Shown: positions 46,711-58,345 of the stretch, piece by piece | Position numbering within the stretch: the stretch's first letter is position 1 | How the letters are laid out: each line of letters begins with the position of its first letter | Assembly (NCBI RefSeq): GCF_027744825.2 | Contig: NC_071334.1 | Span: forward strand, 62,408,937 to 62,472,936 | Length of the DNA stretch: 64,000 nt | Origin: Synchiropus splendidus | Taxonomy: Eukaryota; Chordata; Actinopteri; Syngnathiformes; Callionymidae | Direction: 5' to 3' | Notes under the pieces: model-generated | What the model was told of the DNA's origin: nothing | Database searches by the model: none | The model's input: only the letters and a program-made list of their open reading frames with translations | Translations under genes and position numbers: made by a program

Positions 46711-48689
46711 TATAGATGCTCAGTTTTGGCACCACTATATGGGATTAACGTCAGAAGATCTAGGCTGGCCAAAAGCTATTAGCCTCTTTGAGCAGCAGTT
46801 ACGGTTGGCTCCTTCGATGCCGAAAAACAAGGAACATCCGCTGCCAAGCCGTCCCCACCATTTCAAGTACTAAAGAGCTGCTGAGGATGCTAATAACATT
46901 ATTTAGCTGAAGATGTTTTCAGTGCCAAGTAGTTGGACCACCAACAGTTGCATTTTACCTTAATCCCTACTGTAGCTCACCGTCTGTCTGTGGAAGACAG
47001 TTGCCATGTGGACTCCAGCAGCAGTTCTTCCAGGGTTCCCAACCCTCCCTCCCTCCATCTCCGGCCCTGGTTTGACCTCATGATTTACACCGAGACAGAA
47101 ACGATGGAATCCACCCCCGCCTTGGGTCAGATGCAGTGTTCGTTTACATGCCGACAGCATCAGTGCTGCCTGGAACCAACAACTTAAAAAAAAAAAGGCG
47201 TCCGGAATGGGATCCTGAAAAATTTGCTTAGCGGATGCATAGAAATGACACCAGCCTGGCAACATCGTGTTGCATTCAGGACACCTGAATACGCAAGAGA
47301 TCGACTCAAACACAAGTTAAATAAATAAAGGATTGCAACCTTAGCAGCAGTGCGCTCCACGTGTTAGCATTAGCTACGTACTTGAACACAGTCTCAAACA
47401 TTCAAAATCCATGTGTTTCAAAGGACATGTCAGGATGAAACCGATGCTAACAAATGTAACAGAACTAAATACTTTCAATAATAAATTGTGAATAAATCAT
47501 TACATCATCAAGTTAATAGTTAGTATCCCTGCCATTAGCACACACTAGAATGCATGGGGTGTCTGAAAAATTGTGTATCCTTGCTAAAGAAGTTAAACAC
47601 ACTAACTCCTTTAATGCACCTATAGACTCATGAACCCATCAGTTCGGTTAAGAGACAAAACTCAAAACTTCTGTGACGTTTTAGGCTCAGAGTAGTAGAT
47701 CAAGTAGTTTATCCTCCTTCGGGGCTCCTGTATACATTAGTGTGTAAATATGTGGACTGGCTTAGCTGGCGTCACTTTGTTGTCAGATACATGCATGTTG
47801 ACATGTTGATCCATTTGATATGCCTGATCTGCAACAGTTAGAAGATGTCCTTCAAGCTCTGTCGACTGCTGGGCATGTGGAGTAGAGCTTCTAGTAAAAT
47901 GAAAGTCCTGGTTTGAAATGTGCCTTTTGTGCGTTTGAAATGACACGTGAGTCCCACGTAAACCTAATGATGGTGTGTGGGTGTGGCAGATGTGGCGCTG
48001 TGGAATGCGAGGTGTGGTTGTCCCAGTTGCTCAACAAAACTAACCCTGCATGCACTGACAGCCAAATGCTTTCACCAACACTTGTTCGCTATTAAATCTG
48101 ACTTTCCTTAATGGCCCCGAACTCTTGCTCCAGCTTGCTAAGTGTAATAGTAGGTGCTGCGTGGGGAGACGGGGGGGTGAGTCAGTCCTGCCAAACACAT
48201 GCAAACAGCACTGATATGGAAGAGGCTGACGGAGCCTGGAGGCCGACGAGAGACAGGGAGCCAGAGGAGTTTAGATCAGTGCCCCGGCATCTTTCACAAT
48301 CAGCAGGATTTAGAAGAAGATCCAGCCTATTCTCAGCCCTGAAGTGCTGGAGGAACAAGTGTTCCAGTCGTAAAACAACTGGAGACCAAAGACGTGTCCC
48401 CTGGAGGAGTAGCTGTAACCCAGTTCCCATGCCAGTGTGAGTGATGGTCCCCGACAGTTTAAGACTTGATATTAGGTGAGACAAGTCATGACGGACTCAC
48501 AGTTGAGGTGGAGTCATTCCCCAGCTAATGTCCTGCACCTCTTTATATGACCCCCATTTATATTGTTTTGAGACTTTGTTCACTTCCATCATGACAAGAT
48601 CAGGCTGTTCTTTCATATCCTGAATGTACAGTCACAGTATTGTAACATGGCCCTTGTAATAAATCCAGTTTACAGTAAATAGGAGGCTC

Positions 48690-48840
48690 ATGGTCGCACA
48701 TGCGCACCCGCACGCCCGCGCGTGAACAGCGCAGGCCCCGCGTGCAGCAGGTGCCGCCCTGGCCCCGCCCACAGCTCAAACTCCTGTCAGTCTGAAAGTG
48801 CAAAGTCAGTCGAAGAAGAGAGCGGCGGAGCACCTTCCAG
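48690..48840 (+). promoter_or_regulatory. Orphan CpG-rich promoter with possible untranslated first exon
   Basis: An isolated CpG-dense block in AT-rich DNA has CGCACCCGCACGCCCGCGCG, a GC box (GGCCCCGCCC at 48,761-48,770) and GC-rich sequence up to CACCTTCCAG|gtagga, a good splice donor at 48,841. This is the pattern of a housekeeping-style promoter with a non-coding first exon on the + strand. No downstream coding exon is recognisable within the window, so a gene with a long first intron is implied. Synteny with the mammalian locus would make rab27b or ccdc68 reasonable candidates, but nothing here proves either. Confidence 0.45.
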
Positions 48841-50859
48841 GTAGGAGAAACTTTGGTGTGGACTTTCCGTCTGCTTTCCGGCCAAACGCGAACTTTGTTG
48901 GCGACTTCCTCCAAAACACAAGAAGCGAACTTGTGTTCACGGTACATTGTACTGAATTAACTCCGGTGTACACATCCAGGACTTAATCTAATAACAGGAA
49001 ATAAGTAAGAAAAGCGTTACAACAACATGAGCTGGACCCAAGTGTTATACCTGAGCAGGTGCTGAGCGCACTCGTTTTAGCTGAGCAAACAAGTTTGCGA
49101 AGTTATTCAACACAACTTTCATCTTGAAATGAGCTCAGAATAGTTGCGTCAAGGTATATTGGTTGGAAATACTGTAGCTGTGTATGAGCTGTTAGTGTAG
49201 AATTGTGTGATATTTACTGACAGATTATTGTTATGCAATGTGTGGTGATTGTCTTTCGATGGAAGTTAACTATCAACGATATATGTTTTTCATTACTGAG
49301 AACGTCTGAGTGATTAACTGTGGGAATATTTCTGATAATAAAAGAATTATTCTGACAATAAAAGTACAGGTAAAACAGCCTGCTATGTAAAATATTGATT
49401 CGCACTTATATCATCGTGTTTGTCAGTCAATGATCACTTCCTGCCAACACCAGTTGGTAGCTGAACTCATGTCAATGTGAGCCAGTGTTATTATTATCAC
49501 CATGGTTACTGATGCTTGAGCTACTGATGCTGCTGTTGAAAGGCCGATTTTTCTCCCTCTGAAGGGCTTATATTATGAATAGCTCACCAGTACGGTGTCA
49601 CTTATGTAATGATCAGCACTAAGTTGTCCTTCCAAAAATGTGCCAAAATAAATAAATAAAAAGATTGTCCCAATAGTAACAGTAAAATGTGAGGTCCACA
49701 TCAAACTCGCTTGTCTCTATTTGGAGTACTTTGCGTTTTGAAAAAGGTTGCTAGACTTTTAGGCACTGGGACTCCGCAGTGTGTCCTCACAGCGGCAGTG
49801 AAAGTTGTTGCCGCTTCACAGATAACGTGGGACTCCAGTGGACCAGTAGATCACTCCGACAGATACAGCATTTGACGTAACTAAATCTCAGACTACTGTC
49901 AAGAAGCAGCTGTCAGTATTTTTGGGAGGAATGACAAATGGTTGACATTAAACGAGGTCTCAAAGTGCAGGAGTGAGTGCACTTTGCTCTGATAAGGAGC
50001 TGCGGTGATGATCTTTATCACGGCAGGGTGGAGGCTGGATCTGCCAGTTGTTACACTGAGCGACAGCCAGAACTGGTCGGGTGAGAAAGAACGCTGTGAC
50101 AGCTTCCACATGGGAAACTGCTAAAGAAAACATTAGCTGAGAAGTTCAGACTCGTTGTCGAGTACTTAAAAAAAAAGTCCATTTAGTTTCATTATCCATG
50201 GTTCTCCCCCTGATTTTTTTTGCCGGGCATAAGGTTGTCTTCGTGAGCCGAGAGCATGTTCATTCCTACATGCTTCAAGCCATTTCACCTCCCCTACTTT
50301 GTGCGTTCATGCTTCACTCTTTCCTCCATTCCTTCATAGGAACATTCTACATGCTCTACCTTACTATCATCTTCCATGTTGCCCATACGGTCTCCATCTG
50401 GAGCCCCTCTGTCCACTAGTCCACCTTTTTCGTAGCTGATGTAATTTCAACATTTCTTTCTTTTCACCTTTCTCCATTATTCCTTACGTCCATCAGACCG
50501 CCCTCTGCCATCCTCCCTTACATCAAGCTAGCCTAACTTGTATTGGTCTGCAATTCAGTTTTTCACGTTTTCTTCCTTAATGTCAGATGCCATTCTTGCC
50601 AACACAGTTCAGCCTGTGGCTACCTGCGCACATGCATCCCCCATCATTTTTTTTACCTGCCTTTCTTTGTCCCCTTTTGGCCATCCTTCTCCACATCGTA
50701 CCTTTTCATCCCTTTTTCATCTCTCTGCTGTTATTCTTAGGCTCAGCTAGCAATTTTTCTGTCTCGCATCTCAACGCTTCCTTCCAACAATCCTTCCTTA
50801 TGTACTTCTACTTGCCCCGTCCTTCATCCTACATGGTGTCATGACTGCCTTCCCACCTT

Positions 50860-50930
50860 CTTCTTTGTCTTTCGGCAATTCCTGTCAAGGGTTGCCACAG
50901 CAAGTTAGCCTCCACCTTTACTTAAACCAA
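50860..50930. repeat. Fish interspersed-repeat fragment ('GGGTTGCCACAGCAAG')
   Basis: CTTTCGGCAATTCCTGTCAA followed by GGGTTGCCACAGCAAGTTAG is a close variant of a repeat widespread in teleosts (TTTCGGCT..TCCC.TTAGGGGTCGCCACAGCGGATCA as I recall it). Flanking CT-rich sequence from 50,280 may be part of it. Confidence 0.45.
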
Positions 50931-53142
50931 CAATTCCACTCCCTTCATTAATTTCTCCATTTATTCATTCCGTCAATATAAGTGGCGCATTTTCAAAAAG
51001 CTTGACGTATCCCAACTCCTTTAGGTTTCGTAAGCCTGTGCTTGTATAAAGTACAGTGTTACTGCTACATGTAAACAACAACAAAAATTATCACCGTGAC
51101 CAACTATGTGGCCATGGTGATAAAAACTATCCCTTTTTGCCTCCATATGGCAGAAGCAGTCATCTTGGATCAATGTGCTTCATAATAATGTCATATTTAG
51201 TGTACCATTTTTCCAGGTTATTGGTCTAACCATCTGTGACACATGAGAGCATTGTAATGATATTCTGCTGGTTCGACAGGTAAAGAGGTTTGACGGCATG
51301 ACACTCTGTCTGGTCCCCTCAAAAAAGAAAAAAAAAATCGTTAAAATTGCCATGTTGTGATTTCAAACATTGTTAAAAATGCTAAGCGTTTGTGTTATTT
51401 GGAGAATGTTGTGTGTTAGTTGGGATGTAAGCCAGGGTTTTTTCCTTTTTTGATAGATTCCAGCTCCAACTTAATTCATTTGCATAATCATGAACGTAAT
51501 ACGGTCATTATCTTTTTTGGTGTGTGAATCGGTTTTGTCCCGTCCCTTTTTTTTCTGCTTTGGATTGTGACTTCTGAAAAATTTAGTCTGTGACTGCGAG
51601 CTTGATAGAGACAGAAGTGGGACGCATAACTTAGTTTCAGTGCTACATTCAGAGTTTTAATTCAGGGTGTGGTGTGCCTGACAGCTGTCAAAATGCTTTG
51701 TCTGTGTTTGTCTTCACTTTCTTTGCTCATGTAAAAGAGGAGCAGTACAAGTGTCTCATACCAGTGGAAACAGTCTGTGATGGGCCCGACCACGACAAAA
51801 TTATTCGCTCTGAAATTGCTGGACGTATTGCAAGATATTCATAACCCATATGTCTTCCATACTGACCTGCTGGTTTGCTAATAAAATGTGACCTGTGTTG
51901 ACTTTTCAACACTATCATTTTTTCCACTGCAGGGCATGAAAAACATAGTGTGGCTGACTGTTTAAAGTCATTGACAGGGAAAATTCTGTACTGCACTTCT
52001 TCAGTACTGTCTTTTAGCAGTTTGTTGAGCAGTATTTGACATCATGATGTTCAGTACTTTATGCTAGCTTAAAGCTTGTAGCTGTCATTTTTTATCATCT
52101 TGTTTGGTCAATCTCATTTTATGCATGTATTTGTTTCTTTTTTATTATTGCATAATAATGCAACACTTGACAGCTGTGCTAATATATCTAAAGGGTTTTT
52201 TGTTTGTTTTGAAAACTGACGTTATTTTTGATTTGTCCTTCTGTATATTTATTTATTTGTAAGACGTTTAATGAACTATGTTAGCTATGCAAGATGCACA
52301 GCCCTACGGTGGCTCAGAGGTGACATCACCATCTCAACCCTTGCTGACTATGTAGACAGAATAGTTCAAGTCTGAGACTTGAAAGTAGCTGGAGCTTGTC
52401 TCTGTTATACACGCTTCCACCCAAAGTGTGACAGAACCAGCCCTTCATTGAGCGCAGGACTCACTTCTATTTTCATTTGAATGTCAATTGTTCTGGAATG
52501 AGTAACACCCTGAGGAGGCATCTAGTGCCTATCAATCATTAACCCTGAGGAATTCACATAAAACCTGAGTGTTCACATCAGCCACCGACTAGTGTTTCGT
52601 ATTGACTCTCAAGCATTTACATTTGCATTGTAATGATATTCGGTGAGTAACCTGATGAGATCAAGATTATTCACGGTAAGATTCTTACACACTGAATACA
52701 CAGTGATGTGGGTTGTATTGTTGTTAAGTGAAAAAGGTTTTGAACTGTGTTCAAATGTTGATATACTCTTCTTGCTCAGGTGTTTTCAGATGTGTCAGTT
52801 ATGTCCACCTTTGCCACATTGATAGTGTTGTGTGGGTTAATCATAAAAGCAGTATTTTATAACGTAGCTGTAGATCAACACATGACTATGGCAGATGTAT
52901 TTCCTCCAGCACAATTAGCTCTAACTTGAAACACCCATCTTATCAGAACTCATTGTTTTGAATTGAAAATAAGTGGCCACATGCTGGCCGGAAGTTCGGT
53001 AAGGATTACATCTTGCAGTACATTTTTCTGACAACAATTTATATGGATTACTACAGAAAGAATCAGAAAATATCTTTTTTTGTAGTATTTATTATATTAT
53101 TATAACATACATAACACATCCCACCACACTCTCCCAAAGGAT

Positions 53143-53174
53143 TAAAAAATAAAAATAAAAATAAAAATAAAAAT
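53143..53174. repeat. AAAAT pentanucleotide/AT-rich repeat
   Basis: About five AAAAT units with minor variation. Confidence 0.8.
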
Positions 53175-53714
53175 ATCTTCACTAAAGACGTGAGCCCTGG
53201 TTATTTATAAGTCGAAAACATACCATATAGTTTATAACCATGTAACTCTGGGTTAGTGCTCTTTTCAGGGGCTTTATTTCCTGTCTGAATTATTCTTGTT
53301 TCGTGCAGAGCTCCATGAGAAATAGCACCATCTCCGATTTAAAGCGGAGCAGAGGTCCACCCCTGCGAATCAGGAAGTACCTACCTGTCTCCTAGACATC
53401 CCTGCAACCACCCTCATTTTTACCGGAGTTAACAGGCCTATAAAAATCTGAGTCCGTGCAATATAGTAAGTGAACACTGTAGTAGGTATCGTGTGCTGTC
53501 ATGACCGATTATTTGACAAGTTGAATGCAGTGAAATAGGCCTGTGCGGGTGTAATATTGATGCTGGAATCAGGACATCAATGATAATTATGATAATCAAT
53601 AAGAGCCATGTAAAAATAGAAAACAATATTATATTAATATTATGTCCTTAAAAACTAATTTATTGTCATTAACTCATTCCAGTTAGTGCTTCTGTTACCT
53701 ATAGCAGCCGCACT

Positions 53715-53990
53715 AACTCACGCTATGTTCTCCTTGTGTGCGTGCAGGTTTTCTCCAGGTTCTCCTTCCGCAGTCCAAAGACATCCTCACTAGGTCAACT
53801 GGACACCATAAAATTGCTACTAGGTGTGCGTGTGTGTGTGTGAATGGTGTGTGTATGTATGCCCTGTGATGGACTGGCGACCTGTCCAGGGTGTATTCCT
53901 GCCTCTCGCCCAATGACTGCTGGGATAGGCTCCGTCTCTCTACGCAAACCAGAACAGGTCTAAGCGGTGGTTAACTGACCATGTATGTGT
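53715..53990 (+). mobile_element. L2/CR1-like LINE 3' tail
   Basis: Recognisable blocks in order are TATGTTCTCCTTGTGTGCGT, GGTTTTCTCCAGGTTCTCC, CGCAGTCCAAAGACAT, a GT microsatellite with GTGAATGG, CCCTGTGATGGACTGGCGAC, CTGTCCAGGGTGTATTCCTG, CCTCTCGCCCAATGACTGCT, GGGATAGGCTCCG and finally TAAGCGGT. This is the 3' UTR of a LINE of L2/Maui type that is extremely abundant in fish. The usual GAATGAATGAA/GATGGATGGA tail is absent, so the end is truncated. Confidence 0.75.
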
Positions 53991-54800
53991 GTGTGTACAC
54001 TTTGCTAACTTAAGCTTCAGCTTAACTGACGGTCACGTTCTTACCCAGGCCAATGCTTTTGTGATGTCATTCCCAATTACCCGGTGGAATAGAAGTCAGA
54101 ATTAGGCCTGTTGCTACTATTTGGGCACACTAACTTGTATTTGCTGAGTTTTTTGTGCCTTCGCATTTCATGTATATTCGTGTGTCGTGACATTTCTTAC
54201 TCACCCAGTGAATCAGTCATTTGACTTCAGTTTACTACAGTGAAAAATGTGATTTATCCACAGTCATGAGTATGGACATCTGGAGAGAACTCAAACAAGT
54301 TTACAGTACACAAAGTAAAACCAACCAAAATGCACCAACTTGCTCGCGATAAAAGTGGTGTAAGGTGGACCCTGAACTTGTAGAATAGGCTAGGGTCCGC
54401 TTTTCTTGTCGTAAAATATGGTTATGAAGCGTCTATGTTTCTCTGGCTTCATGACAAGTTAGAATTCTGTTTGTTTATTACTCTGATGTCGACAGCAGTC
54501 CTCTATCTCTGTGGCTCAACCTCACAGACTGTGACTTTTGTTATTGCTTCACCAGATTACCATGATGCCCTTTATGTTCAATGATCTCAGTTGAAGTAAG
54601 TTTAAAATTTCACCACCTCTTCGCTGTTCCTTGTGAACTCGAGTCAAGTGAATTTGTTTTGCTCTCGCTTCACATAATTAAATTGATCCTTAAATCGCAG
54701 TCAATAGCTTGTGTTACATGTTAAAATGTGTCGGGAAAGTAACCCGATGGGTAGAAGAGCCTGGTAGCAATGTCAGGAATGAGGGTGTGAACGTACGCAC

Positions 54801-54820
54801 TCACACACACACACACACAC
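54801..54820. repeat. CA microsatellite
   Basis: A short (CA)n run. Confidence 0.85.
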
Positions 54821-56218
54821 TGTTTGGAATGTTACCTGAGTGTGTCACCATGTAAACAAGAGCCACTTTTTAAGATTTTACTATGTTTGTTGTGTCCATA
54901 TCAGTTTGTTATGCAAAGTGTGGAGTTTTAGTGGCAGCCGAGATGTTGTGCGGCGATAGTCCTGCTAGGCAGAAACTCACCTTTCTGGTCTCTAATCCTT
55001 TTCCTTGGAGACGCTATTATAGATATTTGAAGGTCTGACCTCCACACACAAACCTGGATATGATTTAACCTGTTGTTTCTGACTGCACCACCTGTAAGAC
55101 ACATGTACTTATACTGAGAGTGGGAGGACAGATGTGAACTGGGGAGTTTACCTCCTCCTCTTATTTTGAGATCTAATTTTAGCTACTGCAGTGAATACAG
55201 CATTAACAAAACTATGAGCATTGGTTTCCAAACGAAAGCCTACCATATGTATACAACCACTCTTCCTAAATCGAACGCAGGCAGCCTTTGAGTGTAATAG
55301 TCTGAGAAATGCATTGGACTGTGCAGATTTATTAGACTGCCTTGATTCTTCCCATGGGGAAATATGCAGAACAGTGTAGAAAGCCTGATAAAGGAAACAC
55401 TCATGCCAACTTATACGAAAGTAGAAGAATCAGTATTGGTTTTCAAAATAACATTACCATGACTTATCATTTTATGAGCCGATTCCTCTTATCTGGGCAA
55501 CGTTTAGAGCTGTTTATGATTGTCGTCTTCATGTCTGTGATTCTAGCCAATATGCTGATAAATCAGTTATGTTTTTGAAAATTTGAATGTTGTCTAGATT
55601 TCAGACTCTTGGAATTAGTTTTACAAATCTGTTTTTGCAGGCTTCTTCTGACATCAGTTAACTATGTCCAGAAACAAGGTTTTGGTTTGGTTGGCATTTA
55701 TCTGTTTCTCAGCACAATCACTTGGATGAATATATTGGATGAATAGATTTCAGGCAATGTTGAGAGTGGGGGGAGGAACAGATGTTTACATTTTGGTGGT
55801 GTTCTGGATTGAACATGTTTTGTGACATTCATTCATTGATATGATTCAGTAATTTTCCGATTACACTTTTTTAAGGGACACTGTTTCTTGAGTCCTTTTG
55901 TCTAACTTGTCACCTCAGACTGGATTTCACATTATTATATGTATTGGAGAATGAATAAAATGACCCGTCCCTATTCCTAGTGTAGGGCGAGTTTTTTGCT
56001 TTGTCGATATATTATCAAATGTGCAACAAGGAATCTTCCCCGATGCACTGGACAGGAGCACGGTAGTCTGGGCAGAACACTGCGCTCGGCTCTGCCACTG
56101 TCATTGTGACTGACTTTATTGCCTGGTCTCTACAGGGTTGTGTGACTGTCATCTACTGCTGTATTGAGCTGAGTTGAATTTGACTATTAAACATCTCAGT
56201 TCTACTTCAAATGTTTTA

Positions 56219-56245
56219 AGATATATCTTCGGATAAGATATATCT
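56219..56245. repeat. Perfect short palindrome (hairpin)
   Basis: AGATATATCTT and its exact reverse complement AAGATATATCT are separated by CGGAT. Each arm is itself nearly palindromic, so alternative pairings are possible. Confidence 0.7.
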
Positions 56246-56439
56246 AAAGTGAAACTGATTTTTTTTTTTTTACTTGATGAGTCAAAGCTTCTTTGTTGCA
56301 GTTGTCTTATGGTTCACAGGAGCGACAATGATGTTCGGGAGATTTTTGAGAAACACTGTTAAAAGTGGCTTTCATATTAGCAATACACTGTGTGTTTGCA
56401 AACAGTGAAAGCAACAGCCGTGTGCCCTGTCTAGCAGCA

Positions 56440-56670
56440 GTGTTGGAAGCTTGAAGTACTATTACGGCAATCTCATCATGCATGCGCTCTCAGTTGAAGA
56501 TTTCATCATGTGTTCCAGCTTGTCAACACCTTTTGGACCATTTGCATTTCATCAGCATATGACCTGTTCTGGAAAGATTTCATTTTCATTTAGTCATTTC
56601 TCCCACTAATGGATGCGCTAGAGTCCTAATTATGCAACTCCGTCATTAAGGAAGTGGCACCAAGCCTCCC
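56440..56670. promoter_or_regulatory. Candidate conserved non-coding element downstream of tcf4
   Basis: A non-repetitive block has many developmental-enhancer-like words: CCATTTGCATTTCATCAG, CATATGACCTG, TTCATTTTCATTTAGTCAT, CCTAATTATGCAACTCC, GTCATTAAGGAAG. It is not aligned to other species. Confidence 0.28.
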
Positions 56671-58149
56671 CCTGATGTGCATCATGGTGATTTTCTTCTG
56701 CATTTCATAACTCCTTGTTTGTTCCTCCAAGTTTTAATGAGCGTTGTTTTGCATTATTCAGTACCTCCAGGCTTCAATTTGGCATCTGGGAAAGTTGGCG
56801 TGACTCCAACACTGTGGTCACCCAGTGCTTATTACTCATTAAGCATCGTCGGAGGGCCGAGGGGTGCAGGCTGGGTGCAGGCTGGGTGGGAGCTGCTGTG
56901 CACGGGGACGGATGTTGTTGTTGTTGTTTGTCTTACGTGTTCCACTTTTCATACCGATGAGAAGGTGAAGAAGTTAAAACAAGCTTCCCTTTCGTTGTTC
57001 TCCCTGTGATTGATTCTCATTGTTCATTGAAAAATATTCAAAAACCTTTTAATTTTTGTGGCTATTTTAGTGCTTTGTTTCCTCATATGTTTTAAGGGAC
57101 ACACCAACATACAGTGAGCCTGTTATTTATGGTTATTGAAAACAAGAACAGTATGAGCAGGTGGCACAGTTTTTGCTCCTTCATGTTGCCCTTGTTTGAA
57201 AAGACGGTGCTCATCTCATCATCATGTTTTTATCTATTTTGAATAGGAATATTTTTTGATAACATGGAGGGAAATTCAACTGAATTATATTGAACAATTT
57301 TCACACAAAGACATGAATATACATTCATTTCTGTAGCAGCAATATCAGTTGAGGAGTTTGTAAAATCTTAATTTGAGCAAGCGCAGAAATGTTGTCCATC
57401 TTCTAAGGTTGACATGACATCACAAGAGCCAGATGCTGTCTATATATTCAATTGCAGGTGCAGGTAAACAGCAACGTAAGAGAGAATAACACCCCGTTCA
57501 TCTTCCTCACCACTGACCATTCTCTGTTTGTGTGTCAGACCATTCATCCTCTGACATCGCTTTTAAATGAACCTGCTCTTCTTCCTCATAAATTGATCAA
57601 TTGTTTGCTGATATTGATCACAACTTCCTCTGAGTGTATGCACTCAGTTGTACTTGTTTACAGAGTCGGTACCTCCGGTGATGTCATGAGATGGCGCCGG
57701 TGTTTGACTCAGTTATAACAACCAAGCATCGCTATCGCAATGTCATTTATACTTGTATATGAAAAATAATATAATTTCATTTTTTTTTTGTAAATACATC
57801 ATTTCTTCTTTCTTAATATAAAGAAAAGCTTTGTGTCAACTAAAATTGAATGTCAACTAAATTAAAGTTGTGGTGCCTCAATACACCATTACTCGAGTGA
57901 AAATCGAAAACATCAAAGCATGACCCAGTGATCACCCAAATGAACAGTGAACAAAATCAGCAAAGTCTGAGAAAAAGTCTGAATAACTAATAAACTTTCT
58001 TTTTAACTACCTCAATATCATGTTTTGAAAAAGATGTGCGATCGAGAAGTGACATGCACGGAGATCTGCCTGTCAATGGTGAGCGACCTCTTGGTTACCA
58101 TTGCTTAAATCAACAGAATTTCTTTCAGTGTTTCAGTATAGACATTCCT

Positions 58150-58345
58150 CACTGTCTTTCATCATTTTCCATGAGGGGTTGCACCAGCAAGTCAGCCTCC
58201 TCCACCTTGGCTTATCTCAGCCATCCTCCCCAGACACACCTATCCTCTTCATGTTTGCCTTTTACGTCCATCCTTGGTGGGGTCCTCCTTCTCCTTCCAC
58301 CACCGTCTCTTCCCTCCATGTGCTTCATGTGTCTAGCAATTTCTT
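58150..58345. repeat. Degenerate fish interspersed-repeat fragment
   Basis: GAGGGGTTGCACCAGCAAGT followed by CAGCCTCCTCCACCTT and CTTCATGTTTGCCTTTTACG resembles a diverged copy of the same GGGGTCGCCACAGC repeat seen near 50,880. ORFs over it are likely repeat-derived. Confidence 0.4.

Larger units (their letters stand above)
41241..48689. other. Downstream intergenic region, no gene recognised
   Basis: Short ORFs here lack splice structure or family resemblance. Contents I can name are a decayed RT fragment (42,160-42,440), a hAT-like element (43,605-44,407), a composite repeat region (46,230-46,710) and otherwise unremarkable AT-rich DNA. Confidence 0.6.

Noticed and set aside
46960..47313. 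117-aa minus-strand ORF with several Cys residues
   Set aside because: It has no recognisable motif, no promoter or splice context, and its overlapping + strand ORF has similar length. It is treated as chance.
48182..48484. Overlapping ORFs of about 100 aa on both strands just upstream of the CpG block
   Set aside because: They are in moderately GC-rich DNA with no recognisable domain, and neither connects to the splice donor at 48,841.
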